NCBI RefSeq assembly: GCF_900104385.1
Contig: NZ_FNJA01000002.1
Coordinates: 496,001-560,000 of the forward strand
Direction of reading: 5' to 3'
Source of the DNA: Rhodoferax sp. OV413
GTDB lineage: Bacteria > Pseudomonadota > Gammaproteobacteria > Burkholderiales > Burkholderiaceae_C
Length of the DNA: 64,000 nt
In this document: piece by piece, positions 8,201 to 15,697 of the stretch
How positions within the stretch are numbered: position 1 is the stretch's first letter
Layout of the letters: each line of letters starts with the position of its first letter
Made by a program: the position numbers and the translations under genes
Notes under the pieces: generated by a model
The model's input: the letters and a program-made list of their open reading frames with translations, nothing else
What the model was told of the DNA's origin: nothing
The model's database searches: none

Positions 8201-9244
8201 ATGGCGATCCAGCAACTTGGCTTTCTGACCCCCGGCAACTACACCGATACCGACCCATTCACCGGTCTGGAGCAGAGCCTGCAGCTGTTCCAGCAGGGCG
8301 AAGACCTGGGCTACGACCACGCCTGGGTGCGCCAGCGGCATCTGGAGCGCGCCGTGTCCTCGGCCAGCGTGTTCCTGGGCGCGGCCAGCCAACGCACCCA
8401 CCGCATCGCGCTGGGCACCGCGGTGATCCAGATGGGCTACGAGAACCCGTTCCGCCTGGCCGAAGACCTGGCCACGGTGGACGTGCTGTCGCGCGGCCGC
8501 CTGCATGTGGGCCTGAGCGCCGGCGCGCCGCCCTATGGCCCGCTGCTGGGCGAGCGTTTTCTGGACGGCGACGCCAAGGATGTGGACTATTCGCACCAGC
8601 GTGTCGTCCGGCTGCGCGGCAACTTGCAAGGCGGCTGGATCGGTGACGAGACCGCGCTGATCCCGTCACCCGCCGGTCCGCAGCGCGCGCGCCTGCACCC
8701 CTGGGCGCCGGGCCTGGCCCAGCGCCTGTGGTACGGCGGCGGCTCGCGCCGTTCGGTGGAATGGGCGAGCCGCAACGGCTTCCATCTGCTGCTGGGCAAT
8801 ATCAACACCGGCGAAAGCTCGGACGACTTCTACGCCACCCAGTGCGGCCATGTGGCGCTGTTCCAGCAGCACTGGACGGCCGACTACACGCCCCGTATCG
8901 CCCTGGGCCGCGTCATCGTGCCGCTGGACAGCGCCGACGCCGCCACGCGCCAGCGCTACCGCGCCTATGCCGAGGGCCGCAAGGCCCGCACCCTGCAGCC
9001 GCAGGGCGAGCGCCGCACGCTGTTTGCGCCCGATCTGGTGGGCAGCAGCGACGAGATCCTGGAGCAGCTGCGGAAAGACCCGGTGCTGCCGCTGGTGCGC
9101 GAGCTGCGGCTGGAGCTGCCCTACGACTTTGCCCCACAAGACTACGCGCAGATCCTGTACGACGTGGTGCGCTCCATTGCGCCGGAGTTGGGCTGGCGGC
9201 CTACCGCCGAATCGTCACCCCCGGTGCTGGAGCCCGTGATTTGA
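8201..9244 (+). CDS. LLM-class flavin-dependent oxidoreductase
   Basis: A 347-residue luciferase-like monooxygenase beginning 2 nt after the preceding stop. The barrel N-terminus reads MAIQQLGFLTPGNYTDTDPF, followed by GEDLGYDHAWVRQRHLE near residue 32, TVDVLSRGRLHVGLSAGAPPYGP near 92 and RLWYGGGSRRSVEWASRNGF near 175. It belongs to a different LLM subgroup from the first two monooxygenases of the operon. It may widen the range of S-alkyl or sulfonate substrates, but the exact reaction is not deducible. It is the last gene of the operon; a dyad repeat follows its stop. Confidence 0.88.
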   Translation: MAIQQLGFLTPGNYTDTDPFTGLEQSLQLFQQGEDLGYDHAWVRQRHLERAVSSASVFLGAASQRTHRIALGTAVIQMGYENPFRLAEDLATVDVLSRGRLHVGLSAGAPPYGPLLGERFLDGDAKDVDYSHQRVVRLRGNLQGGWIGDETALIPSPAGPQRARLHPWAPGLAQRLWYGGGSRRSVEWASRNGFHLLLGNINTGESSDDFYATQCGHVALFQQHWTADYTPRIALGRVIVPLDSADAATRQRYRAYAEGRKARTLQPQGERRTLFAPDLVGSSDEILEQLRKDPVLPLVRELRLELPYDFAPQDYAQILYDVVRSIAPELGWRPTAESSPPVLEPVI

Positions 9245-9247
9245 AAT

Positions 9248-9310
9248 ACTATCGTTTTGATAGCTGCTGGCGCAGGTAGTACCTGCGCTGGAGGCCGATT
9301 TTCTTTAAAT
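9248..9310 (+). repeat. Interspersed dyad repeat, copy B (near-ideal)
   Basis: 63 nt. The core is a perfect inverted repeat, GCGCAGGTA (9270-9278) and TACCTGCGC (9280-9288), around one G. Left part ACTATCGTTTTGATAGCTGC, right end AGGCCGATTTTCTTTAAAT. It sits between the oxidoreductase stop and the MYG1-family gene. Confidence 0.88.
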
Positions 9311-9351
9311 TCCGCGGATTCGCGCAGTTGGGCCTTCATTAAAATCGGCCC

Positions 9352-10323
9352 ATGACCCACACCACGATAGCCACGCACAGTGGCACCTTCCATGCCGACG
9401 ACGTTTTTGGCGTCGGCGTTTTGATGGGGGTTTTCCCCTCACATTCGCTGCTGCGCACCCGCGACAAGGCCTTGATCGCCACCGCCGACTTTGTGGTCGA
9501 CGTGGGCGGCACCTGGGACGCGGCGACCGGCCGTTTCGACCACCACCAGCGCGGCTTTGACGGCGCGCGCCCTGCGCGCTTGGTAGACGGCCAAAGCGTG
9601 CCCGGCGTGGGCTACGCCAGCGCTGGCCTGGTCTGGTCGGCCTTTGGCACCGCCTATGTGCAAGCCTGGGCCCAGACGCACGGCCACGCGCTGGACGAGG
9701 CGGCGGTGGCCGGCGTGGTCAACACCATCGACCACTCTCTGGTGCAGTACCTGGACATCGTCGACACCGGCCAGGGCGATGTGGCGCCCGGCATCTTCGG
9801 CCTGTCCAGCCTGGTCGCGCAGCTGAACACCCATTGGCTGGAAGAGCAGGGCCTGGACCTGGCGGCCAAAGCCCAGCTGCTGGAAACCCGCTTCCGCGAG
9901 GCCATTGCCATCACCCGCAAGTTTCTGGACCACGCGATCAGCAAGAAGGTGGCGCAGATCCGCGCCATGGACATCGTGCGCCAGGCGCCGCGCCTGCTGG
10001 ACGGCAAGCTGCTGCACCTGCGCGAGGGCGGCATGCCCTGGACCCGCGTGGTGGTCGACGAAATGCCCGAGGTGATGTTCGTTATCTACCCCGATTCCGA
10101 CGGCAACCAGTACCAGATCAAGACCGTGCCGCTGGAAGTCGGCTCGTTCGACACCCGCATGGACCTGCCCGCCAGCTGGGCCGGCCTGCGCGACCAGGAA
10201 CTGGCGGCAGTGACCGGGGTGGAAGACAGCGTGTTCTGCCACCTGAACCTGTTCATCGGCGGCGCGCGCAGCTTCGAGGGCGCGCTGAAGCTGGCCGAAC
10301 TGGCGCTGGCCGAGCCCGCCTGA
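9352..10323 (+). CDS. MYG1-family (UPF0160) putative metal-dependent hydrolase/exonuclease
   Basis: A 323-residue MYG1-family protein related to DHH phosphoesterases. The N-terminal metal motif is THSGTFHADDVFGVGVL and the DHH motif is VGGTWDAATGRFDHHQRGF (residues about 45-64). Further family blocks are SSAGLVW-like (ASAGLVWSAFG), NTIDHSLVQYLDIVDTGQGD and the C-terminal PASWAGLRDQELAAVTGVED. Eukaryotic MYG1 is a 3'-5' RNA exonuclease acting in nucleolus and mitochondria; bacterial members are uncharacterised. The stop overlaps the start of the next gene (TGATG), pointing to coupled expression with that membrane protein. Confidence 0.9.
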   Translation: MTHTTIATHSGTFHADDVFGVGVLMGVFPSHSLLRTRDKALIATADFVVDVGGTWDAATGRFDHHQRGFDGARPARLVDGQSVPGVGYASAGLVWSAFGTAYVQAWAQTHGHALDEAAVAGVVNTIDHSLVQYLDIVDTGQGDVAPGIFGLSSLVAQLNTHWLEEQGLDLAAKAQLLETRFREAIAITRKFLDHAISKKVAQIRAMDIVRQAPRLLDGKLLHLREGGMPWTRVVVDEMPEVMFVIYPDSDGNQYQIKTVPLEVGSFDTRMDLPASWAGLRDQELAAVTGVEDSVFCHLNLFIGGARSFEGALKLAELALAEPA

Positions 10324-10997
10324 TGGACAGGGTGGCCCCCGCCACGCCGCTGCAGCAAGTGCGTGCGGCGGTCAAGGCCAATCTGCTGCCGGGCATGGTG
10401 CTGTGGGCCGGCCTGGTGGCGCTGACGCTGGCCTATGCATGGAGCCCGGCGGTGCAGTCCGGCCTGTCGCAGTGGGGCGCTGTCAAGCAGGCCTGGGGTT
10501 ACCCGTTTTCGTTTGCCACCTACGCCTTGTTTGCCGTGCTGGTGCCCGAGCTGCTGGGCATTGCGCTGCTGCGCCAGCCGCTGCGCCGCACGCTGTGGGC
10601 CGACATGGCCTACGCCACCCTGGTGTTTGGCTCCATCGGCATCACCGTGGACCTGTTTTATGCGCTGCAGGTCCAGCTGTTTGGCGAGGGCAATGACGGC
10701 CTCACCATCGCCAAGAAGATGCTGGTCGACCAGTTTGTGTATTCACCGATGACCAACTTCATCGTCATCGCCATGTTCGCCTGGCGCGAAGACGGCTTTC
10801 GCGCCAGCGCCTGGCAGCGCATCTTCTCTGCCGACTTTTTAAGCAGCCGCTACCTGCCGCTGCTGGTCGCCTTGTGGTGCGTGTGGATCCCCGGCGTGGT
10901 GGCCATCTACCTGATGCCCACCGCGCTGCAGTTCCCGGTGGCATCGCTGATCCTGAGCTTCTGGATACTGATCTTCAAGTTCATCCGCAAAGCCTAG
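10323..10997 (+). CDS. Integral membrane protein resembling the Mpv17/PMP22 family
   Basis: A 224-residue protein with four or five hydrophobic segments (about residues 18-40, 62-85, 95-117, 175-198, 203-220). The features that recall Mpv17/PMP22 are KKMLVDQFVYSPMTNFIVIA near residue 130, corresponding to the K-x-x-x-D-Q-x-x-x-x-P family core, and the C-terminal YLPLLVALWCVWIPGVVAIY followed by a short last helix, corresponding to the W-P-x-x-x-x-N block. The match is distant. It overlaps the MYG1-family gene by one base. Function is unknown; a small channel or stress-related membrane protein is the family expectation. Confidence 0.6.
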   Translation: MDRVAPATPLQQVRAAVKANLLPGMVLWAGLVALTLAYAWSPAVQSGLSQWGAVKQAWGYPFSFATYALFAVLVPELLGIALLRQPLRRTLWADMAYATLVFGSIGITVDLFYALQVQLFGEGNDGLTIAKKMLVDQFVYSPMTNFIVIAMFAWREDGFRASAWQRIFSADFLSSRYLPLLVALWCVWIPGVVAIYLMPTALQFPVASLILSFWILIFKFIRKA

Positions 10998-10999
10998 TT

Positions 11000-11060
11000 G
11001 CTATTGAATTGGTAGCTTGTAGCGCAGATAGATATTGCGCTAGCGGCATATTTCTTTCAT
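11000..11060 (+). repeat. Interspersed dyad repeat, copy C
   Basis: GCTATTGAATTGGTAGCTTG, then a GCGCAGATA...TATTGCGC core and a TTTCTTTCAT end. It lies between two convergent genes, where it may help terminate both transcripts. Confidence 0.78.
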
Positions 11061-11079
11061 ACACCTGCCGCCTAAGCGG

Positions 11080-11982
11080 CTACGGGCGCAGCGCCTGGAT
11101 GAAATCGATAAAGGCGCGCAGCGGCGCGGGCAGCTGGCGGCGGCTGGGGTAGTACAGATAGGGGCCGGAGAAGCTTTGCCACCAGGGTTCCAGCACGGGC
11201 TCCAGTGCGCCACTGTCGAGATGGGGGCGCAGCCAGTCTTCGAACAGGTAGATGACACCGCTGCCGGCCATCGCGGCATGCACTGCCAGGTCCACAGCGC
11301 CGCCGACCCTGACGATCAACGGGCCGCTGGTATCCACCTTGACGGTTTCGCCATCCCGCTCGAATTCCCAGGCCGGCATGGCGCCGCTGGCAAACTTGCC
11401 GCGCAGGCAGGCGTGGGCCAGCAAATCGCGTGGATGCTCGGGGCGGCCGTGCTGGTCCAGGTAGGCCGGGGAGGCCGCGGCGGCAAAGCGCTGTACACGC
11501 GGGCCGATGGGAATGGCGACCATGTCCTGCTCCAGCCGCTCCTCGTAGCGGATGCCCGCATCGCAGCCTTCGGCCAGCATGTCCACAAAGCTTTCTTCGG
11601 CGATCACCTCCAGCACGATGTCGGGATAGGCCGCCAGAAAGGGCGGCACGATGCGCGGCAGCACCAGGCGGGCCGCGCTGAGCGGCACATTCAGCCGCAG
11701 CGTGCCGGCGGGCCGGTCACGGAAGCCGTTGGCCACATCCAGCGCGGCCTCTACTTCGACCAGCGCCGGGCCCAGCCGCTCCAGCAGGCGGGTGCCGGCC
11801 TCTGTCAGCGCGACGCTGCGCGTGCTGCGGTTCAGCAGCCGTACGCCGAGCCGGGTTTCGAGCCGGCGCACGGCTTCGCTCAGGCTCGAAGCGCTGCCGC
11901 CGCTGGCAATGGCTGCGCCGCGAAAGCCGCCTGCACGCGCCACCGCCACGAAGGCCGTCAGGTCTGCAAGGTTTGCCGTCAT
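11080..11982 (-). CDS. LysR-family transcriptional regulator
   Basis: 300 residues. The N-terminal winged helix-turn-helix is clear: LADLTAFVAVARAGGFRGAA, then SLSEAVRRLETRLGVRLLNR and SVALTEAGTRLLERLGP (residues about 5-65). A LysR substrate-binding domain of the AaeR/YafC type follows (FVDMLAEGCDAGIRYEERL near 145). It is divergent from the aldo/keto reductase across a 93-nt gap, the usual arrangement for a regulator and its target. Confidence 0.93.
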   Translation of the reverse strand: MTANLADLTAFVAVARAGGFRGAAIASGGSASSLSEAVRRLETRLGVRLLNRSTRSVALTEAGTRLLERLGPALVEVEAALDVANGFRDRPAGTLRLNVPLSAARLVLPRIVPPFLAAYPDIVLEVIAEESFVDMLAEGCDAGIRYEERLEQDMVAIPIGPRVQRFAAAASPAYLDQHGRPEHPRDLLAHACLRGKFASGAMPAWEFERDGETVKVDTSGPLIVRVGGAVDLAVHAAMAGSGVIYLFEDWLRPHLDSGALEPVLEPWWQSFSGPYLYYPSRRQLPAPLRAFIDFIQALRP

Positions 11983-12075
11983 TGTTCGCCTTTTCGCACA
12001 ACCTGTGCTGATTCAACCTACTTATCGTACGCGGTGTTCTTCCCTACATTCGTGGCTCACTACAGAGGAACGAAC

Positions 12076-12957
12076 ATGATCGACATTGGCCAGGCAGGAA
12101 CTTACACACTCGGCGACCGCAGCGTGCAGCGTCTCGGATACGGCGCCATGCAGCTCGCCGGCCCCGGCGTATTCGGGCCGCCGAAGGACCGCAACGCGGC
12201 CATCGCCGTGCTGCGCGAAGCCGTAGACAGCGGCGTCAACCACATCGACACCAGCGACTTTTACGGCCCGCACGTGACCAACCAGATACTGCGCGAGGCA
12301 CTGCACCCCTACCGCGACGGTCTCACCATCGTTACCAAAATCGGCGCCCGGCGCGGCGCGGACGGCTCCTGGAACCCGGCTTTCACCCGCGAAGAACTGA
12401 CCCAGGCGGTGCACGACAATTTGCGCAATCTGGGCCTGGATGTGCTGGATGTGGTCAACCTGCGCAGCATGTTCAGCATCCACGGGCCGGCCGAAGGCTC
12501 GCTGGAAGAACCGCTCAGCGTGCTGGCCGGGCTGCAGCAGCAGGGCCTGGTGCGCCACATCGGTTTAAGCAACGCCACCCCCACCCAAATCGAGCAAGGG
12601 CGCAGCATCTGCCGCATTGTCTGCGTGCAGAACCAGTACAACCTGGCGCACCGTGCCGACGACGGGCTGGTCGCCGACCTGGCCCGCGACGGCACCGCCT
12701 ACGTGCCGTTCTTCCCGCTGGGCGGCTTCAGCCCCTTGCAGTCGGCCGGGCTGTCGGCCGTGGCCGAAGAGCTTGGCTCCACACCCATGCAGGTCGCACT
12801 GGCCTGGCTGCTGCAGCGTTCGCCGAACATCCTGCTGATTCCCGGAACCTCGTCTGTGGTGCATCTGCGCGAAAACCTGGCAGCTGCCCAACTGGTGCTG
12901 ACCCCCAGCACCGTGGCGCGGCTGGACCAGATCGCGGGTGAAACCCCGCCAGCCTGA
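12076..12957 (+). CDS. Aldo/keto reductase family oxidoreductase
   Basis: 293 residues of (alpha/beta)8 AKR fold. Characteristic parts are VQRLGYGAMQLAGPGVFGPP, then VNHIDTSDFYGPHVTNQIL carrying the catalytic Asp and Tyr, TIVTKIGARRG with the catalytic Lys, IGLSNATPTQIEQ, and the C-terminal cofactor segment LLIPGTSSVVHLRENLAA, which contacts NADPH. ATG 12076 follows AGAGGA and matches the family start; open sequence upstream is on the strand opposite the LysR gene and is not coding. It probably reduces an aldehyde or ketone and is probably controlled by the divergent LysR protein. Confidence 0.92.
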   Translation: MIDIGQAGTYTLGDRSVQRLGYGAMQLAGPGVFGPPKDRNAAIAVLREAVDSGVNHIDTSDFYGPHVTNQILREALHPYRDGLTIVTKIGARRGADGSWNPAFTREELTQAVHDNLRNLGLDVLDVVNLRSMFSIHGPAEGSLEEPLSVLAGLQQQGLVRHIGLSNATPTQIEQGRSICRIVCVQNQYNLAHRADDGLVADLARDGTAYVPFFPLGGFSPLQSAGLSAVAEELGSTPMQVALAWLLQRSPNILLIPGTSSVVHLRENLAAAQLVLTPSTVARLDQIAGETPPA

Positions 12958-12994
12958 TGCGAGGCTGGTCGGCCAGGGCGCTTAAACTTTTGCA

Positions 12995-13405
12995 ATGACC
13001 ATCGAATCGACTCCTTCCGCCGACAAACCCAATGCCCGCACCGAAGCCGCGCTGGCCCGCCTGCACAAGGCCATGCGCGACATCGAGACCGAGATCGCGG
13101 CGCACCAGGGCATCTACCCGTTCAACTTTGGCCGGGTGACCCAGTCCGAGCTGTGCCGCCGTGCCGACGTCAAAAAGGCCACGCTGCAGAACCCGGTGCA
13201 CAAGGACACGACGCGGGTGGAGATCATGGCTTGGCTGGATGGGGTCAGCGCCCAACTTGCGCAGACCCGCGATGGCACGCGCGAGCGCGTCACCGAGGTG
13301 GCCGATGGCCTGGCGGCGGAAGTCCAGCGCTTGACGCTGGCGCTGCAGGCGGCCGAGCAGCGCATCGCGCAGTTGGAGGCGGAGAACGCCGCGCTGCGGG
13401 GGTAA
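12995..13405 (+). CDS. Hypothetical protein with possible DNA-binding N-terminus and coiled-coil tail
   Basis: 136 residues, no family recognised with certainty. Residues about 10-35 form a charged helix. Residues 45-80 contain a helix-turn-helix-like stretch (VTQSELCRRADVKKATLQNP), and residues 95-135 are a heptad-like coiled coil (VADGLAAEVQRLTLALQAAE, then QRIAQLEAENAALRG). This layout resembles small accessory proteins of the KfrA or DUF6262 kind. No good ribosome site is visible before the ATG. Neighbours give no hint. Confidence 0.6.
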   Translation: MTIESTPSADKPNARTEAALARLHKAMRDIETEIAAHQGIYPFNFGRVTQSELCRRADVKKATLQNPVHKDTTRVEIMAWLDGVSAQLAQTRDGTRERVTEVADGLAAEVQRLTLALQAAEQRIAQLEAENAALRG

Positions 13406-13422
13406 CTGGCAGCTCCCAGTTT

Positions 13423-13485
13423 GCTCCTAAATAAGGAGCTGCTTGCGCAGGTACTACCTGCGCTACAGGCCTATTTTGTTTAAAT
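13423..13485 (+). repeat. Interspersed dyad repeat, copy D (near-ideal)
   Basis: 63 nt. Left end GCTCCTAAATAAGGAGCTGC, perfect core GCGCAGGTA (13445-13453) / TACCTGCGC (13455-13463), and right end AGGCCTATTTTGTTTAAAT. Placed between convergent genes. Confidence 0.88.
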
Positions 13486-13489
13486 CTTG

Positions 13490-14476
13490 CTAGAAGTGCA
13501 TCGCCAGCCGCACCTGCGCGGTGAGCGGGGCGCTGGTGCGGTTGCGCACCAGGGTCTCGTGGTAGGTGTTGACCCACAGCGAGGTGTCGCGGCTGATGCG
13601 CCACATCAGTCCGGGGCCGATGCCGAGCACGCGTTCTTTCGAGTCGGCAAGCGTGCTGCCGTTGGCCTTGCTATCGCTCAGCTGCTGGAACAGGTAGCCG
13701 TTGATGCCCAGGCTGAGTGCGGGTGTCACCGCATACGAGGCGGTGAAATTCACCCAGCTGGCCTGGCCGGCCTGCGTGCTGGTGAGCGGGGCGCCGTTGA
13801 AGCTTTGCTGCGGGTTGCTGGAGGCCGGTTTGTCGTTCTTAAAGTTGTACAGGTAGTGCAGCCGCCAGCTGACTTCCCAGCGGTCGGCCGGGAACAGCGT
13901 GGCCGCCCAGTAGGGGTTCAGCGAGGCGAAACCTGCGCTCTGGTTGATGTCGGTGTGCTGGTCGTACTTGCCGGTAGGCAGGATGGTGTCGAGCGACAGG
14001 CGCTGGACGAAGACGGGCTGGCCTTGCGCCCCCATGACCGGGTCGCTTTGCAAGAACGCGCCCACGGTGATGTCGCCCAGATCGGTGCCGCCGTCCGTCA
14101 TAGACGCTCCCGGGCCAAAGCTGCTGTTGAGGGCGACCAGGGGCAGGATGGCGGTCACGCCAGGGTGCCAGCCTCCCCAGTTGGTGGGTGAGGAGTAGCT
14201 GAGCTGGTTGGCCCACGAGGTGCTGTTGATCTTGGGGCTGTTGAACGCAGCCACGTTGTTGCCGCTGTTGTCCTTGATGGCATTTGCCGATGCGTGGCGT
14301 ACCCAGCTCAGCCAGGTCCATCCCGGCGCACCGGAGAATCCGTCGTAGAAGCTGGTGCCGCCCAGGTTCAGGCCGGCGGGTTGGCTCACGATGGGCACTT
14401 GTGCGCTTGCGCTGGTCGCTGCCAGTACGCTTGCCGCAGCGATCACCCAGGTGGCGTGGGCATGTTTGTTTTTCAT
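13490..14476 (-). CDS. SphA-like / phenol meta-pathway outer-membrane transporter (PF13557 type)
   Basis: A 328-residue predicted outer-membrane beta-barrel. The start at 14476 follows GGAGGAG and gives a clean signal peptide (MKNKHAHATWVIAAASVLAA, then cleavage near TSASAQ); longer in-frame starts lack one. The mature part has alternating strands rich in Trp, Tyr and Ser, such as SYSSPTNWGGWHPG, GKYDQHTDINQSAGFASLNP and WRLHYLYNFKN, and ends with a terminal Phe (AQVRLAMHF), as barrels do. Family members are encoded in aromatic degradation clusters and are thought to admit hydrophobic aromatics. It is divergent from an AraC-type gene that is probably its regulator. Confidence 0.8.
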   Translation of the reverse strand: MKNKHAHATWVIAAASVLAATSASAQVPIVSQPAGLNLGGTSFYDGFSGAPGWTWLSWVRHASANAIKDNSGNNVAAFNSPKINSTSWANQLSYSSPTNWGGWHPGVTAILPLVALNSSFGPGASMTDGGTDLGDITVGAFLQSDPVMGAQGQPVFVQRLSLDTILPTGKYDQHTDINQSAGFASLNPYWAATLFPADRWEVSWRLHYLYNFKNDKPASSNPQQSFNGAPLTSTQAGQASWVNFTASYAVTPALSLGINGYLFQQLSDSKANGSTLADSKERVLGIGPGLMWRISRDTSLWVNTYHETLVRNRTSAPLTAQVRLAMHF

Positions 14477-14711
14477 CAATGGTCTCCTCCAGAACGCGGT
14501 AGTTCGAAGCGGGGTGCTCCGATGCCTGAAGGATAAAAATCGAGAGCCGATGCAGCTTGCTTGAGGGTGACACACTTGCCCAGATATGCCGCGCCGTCGT
14601 CGTGGTTAACCCGGGCGCAGGATTTTGGGGTGCATTCTCATATGCTGAGACTGTGGTTTGACGCGCGCCAGCGGCAGGCGGACTATGCTGGAGCAGAAGA
14701 AGGAGACATAC

Positions 14712-15692
14712 ATGGCCAGTCGCACCCACGTTTCGGTAGATGCCGTCAGCCCGTCCCAGCGGCTACCGGCCTGGCACGATTTGATCAGCACCCATGTGGG
14801 GCGCACGCCAGAGTCGTTTCGCCTGCGCGATGCCAGCCACTGGGAGCCTTTGGTGGGCCAAACATTTTCCGGCAGCCTGGAGTACGGCATGCTGGGCGGC
14901 GCGGGCTTTTGCCGGCTGGTGGCCACGCCCCACCGCTTCAGCCGCGCGATGGGCGCCCGGCAGGAGGACATCCCCAGTCCGCTGATGCTGCTGATGCAGC
15001 AAAAAGGCTGCGCCCTGCTGGAGCAGGATGGCCGCAGTGCGATGCTGGAGCCAGGCGACTGGTGCATCCTGGACGCTGCCCAGCCCTTTGTGGTGGACCA
15101 CCCCTACGGATGTGACCAGATCATTCTGACGCCGCCCCGCCCCTCCGACCCGGCGCTGGTGGACCTGATCGCGCGCACCCGCGCGTCGCGCTGTGATGGG
15201 CGCACCGGCTCGTCGCGCCTGGTGCAAACCATGGTCCGCGAGGCCTATGGGCAGTTTGACCGGCTGCCGGCCAGCACCGCCAAAACCCTGGCCGATGCGA
15301 TCACGGCGCTGGCCTGGCATGCGGTGCAGGAACGGTTCGCAGCCCCGGGCAAGGACACGGTGCGTGACACCCAACGCAACAAGTTCAAGGCCTTTATTGA
15401 CAAGCACCTGGCCGAGCCCGGGCTGTGTGTAGAGATGGTGGCGCAGGGCTGCGGCTGCTCGGTGCGCACGGTGCACCGCGCCTTTGCCAACGATGCCCTG
15501 GGCTCTGCCTCCGAATACATCTGGCAGCAGCGGGTGGCCCAGTGCGCCAGCGACCTGAAGAACCCGCGCCATGCGTCACGCTCTTTGACGGACATTGCCA
15601 TGCAGTGGGGCTTCTCCAGCTCCTCGCATTTCAGCCGGGTGTTCCGCAGCAGCCTGGGGGTCTCCCCCAAGGCCTACCGCGCCGGGTCGTAA
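14712..15692 (+). CDS. AraC-family transcriptional regulator (AraC-binding-like domain)
   Basis: 326 residues. Residues 1-190 form an AraC-binding-like sensor domain related to AlkS/FeaR-type regulators (VSPSQRLPAWHDLISTHVG, MLLMQQKGCALLEQDGR, MLEPGDWCILDAAQPF). Residues about 220-325 carry two helix-turn-helix units, ending SLTDIAMQWGFSSSSHFSRV and FRSSLGVSPKAYRAGS. Start 14712 has AAGGAGA at 14699-14705. It lies between the outer-membrane channel (divergent) and the aldehyde dehydrogenase (convergent), so it is the likely regulator of the stilbene/phenylpropenoid cluster. Confidence 0.92.
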   Translation: MASRTHVSVDAVSPSQRLPAWHDLISTHVGRTPESFRLRDASHWEPLVGQTFSGSLEYGMLGGAGFCRLVATPHRFSRAMGARQEDIPSPLMLLMQQKGCALLEQDGRSAMLEPGDWCILDAAQPFVVDHPYGCDQIILTPPRPSDPALVDLIARTRASRCDGRTGSSRLVQTMVREAYGQFDRLPASTAKTLADAITALAWHAVQERFAAPGKDTVRDTQRNKFKAFIDKHLAEPGLCVEMVAQGCGCSVRTVHRAFANDALGSASEYIWQQRVAQCASDLKNPRHASRSLTDIAMQWGFSSSSHFSRVFRSSLGVSPKAYRAGS

Positions 15693-15697
15693 GTCAT

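Noticed and set aside
11176-12075. Long N-terminal extension of the aldo/keto reductase frame
   Set aside because: The 300 extra codons run antisense through the LysR gene; the reductase fold starts at 12076 behind AGAGGA.
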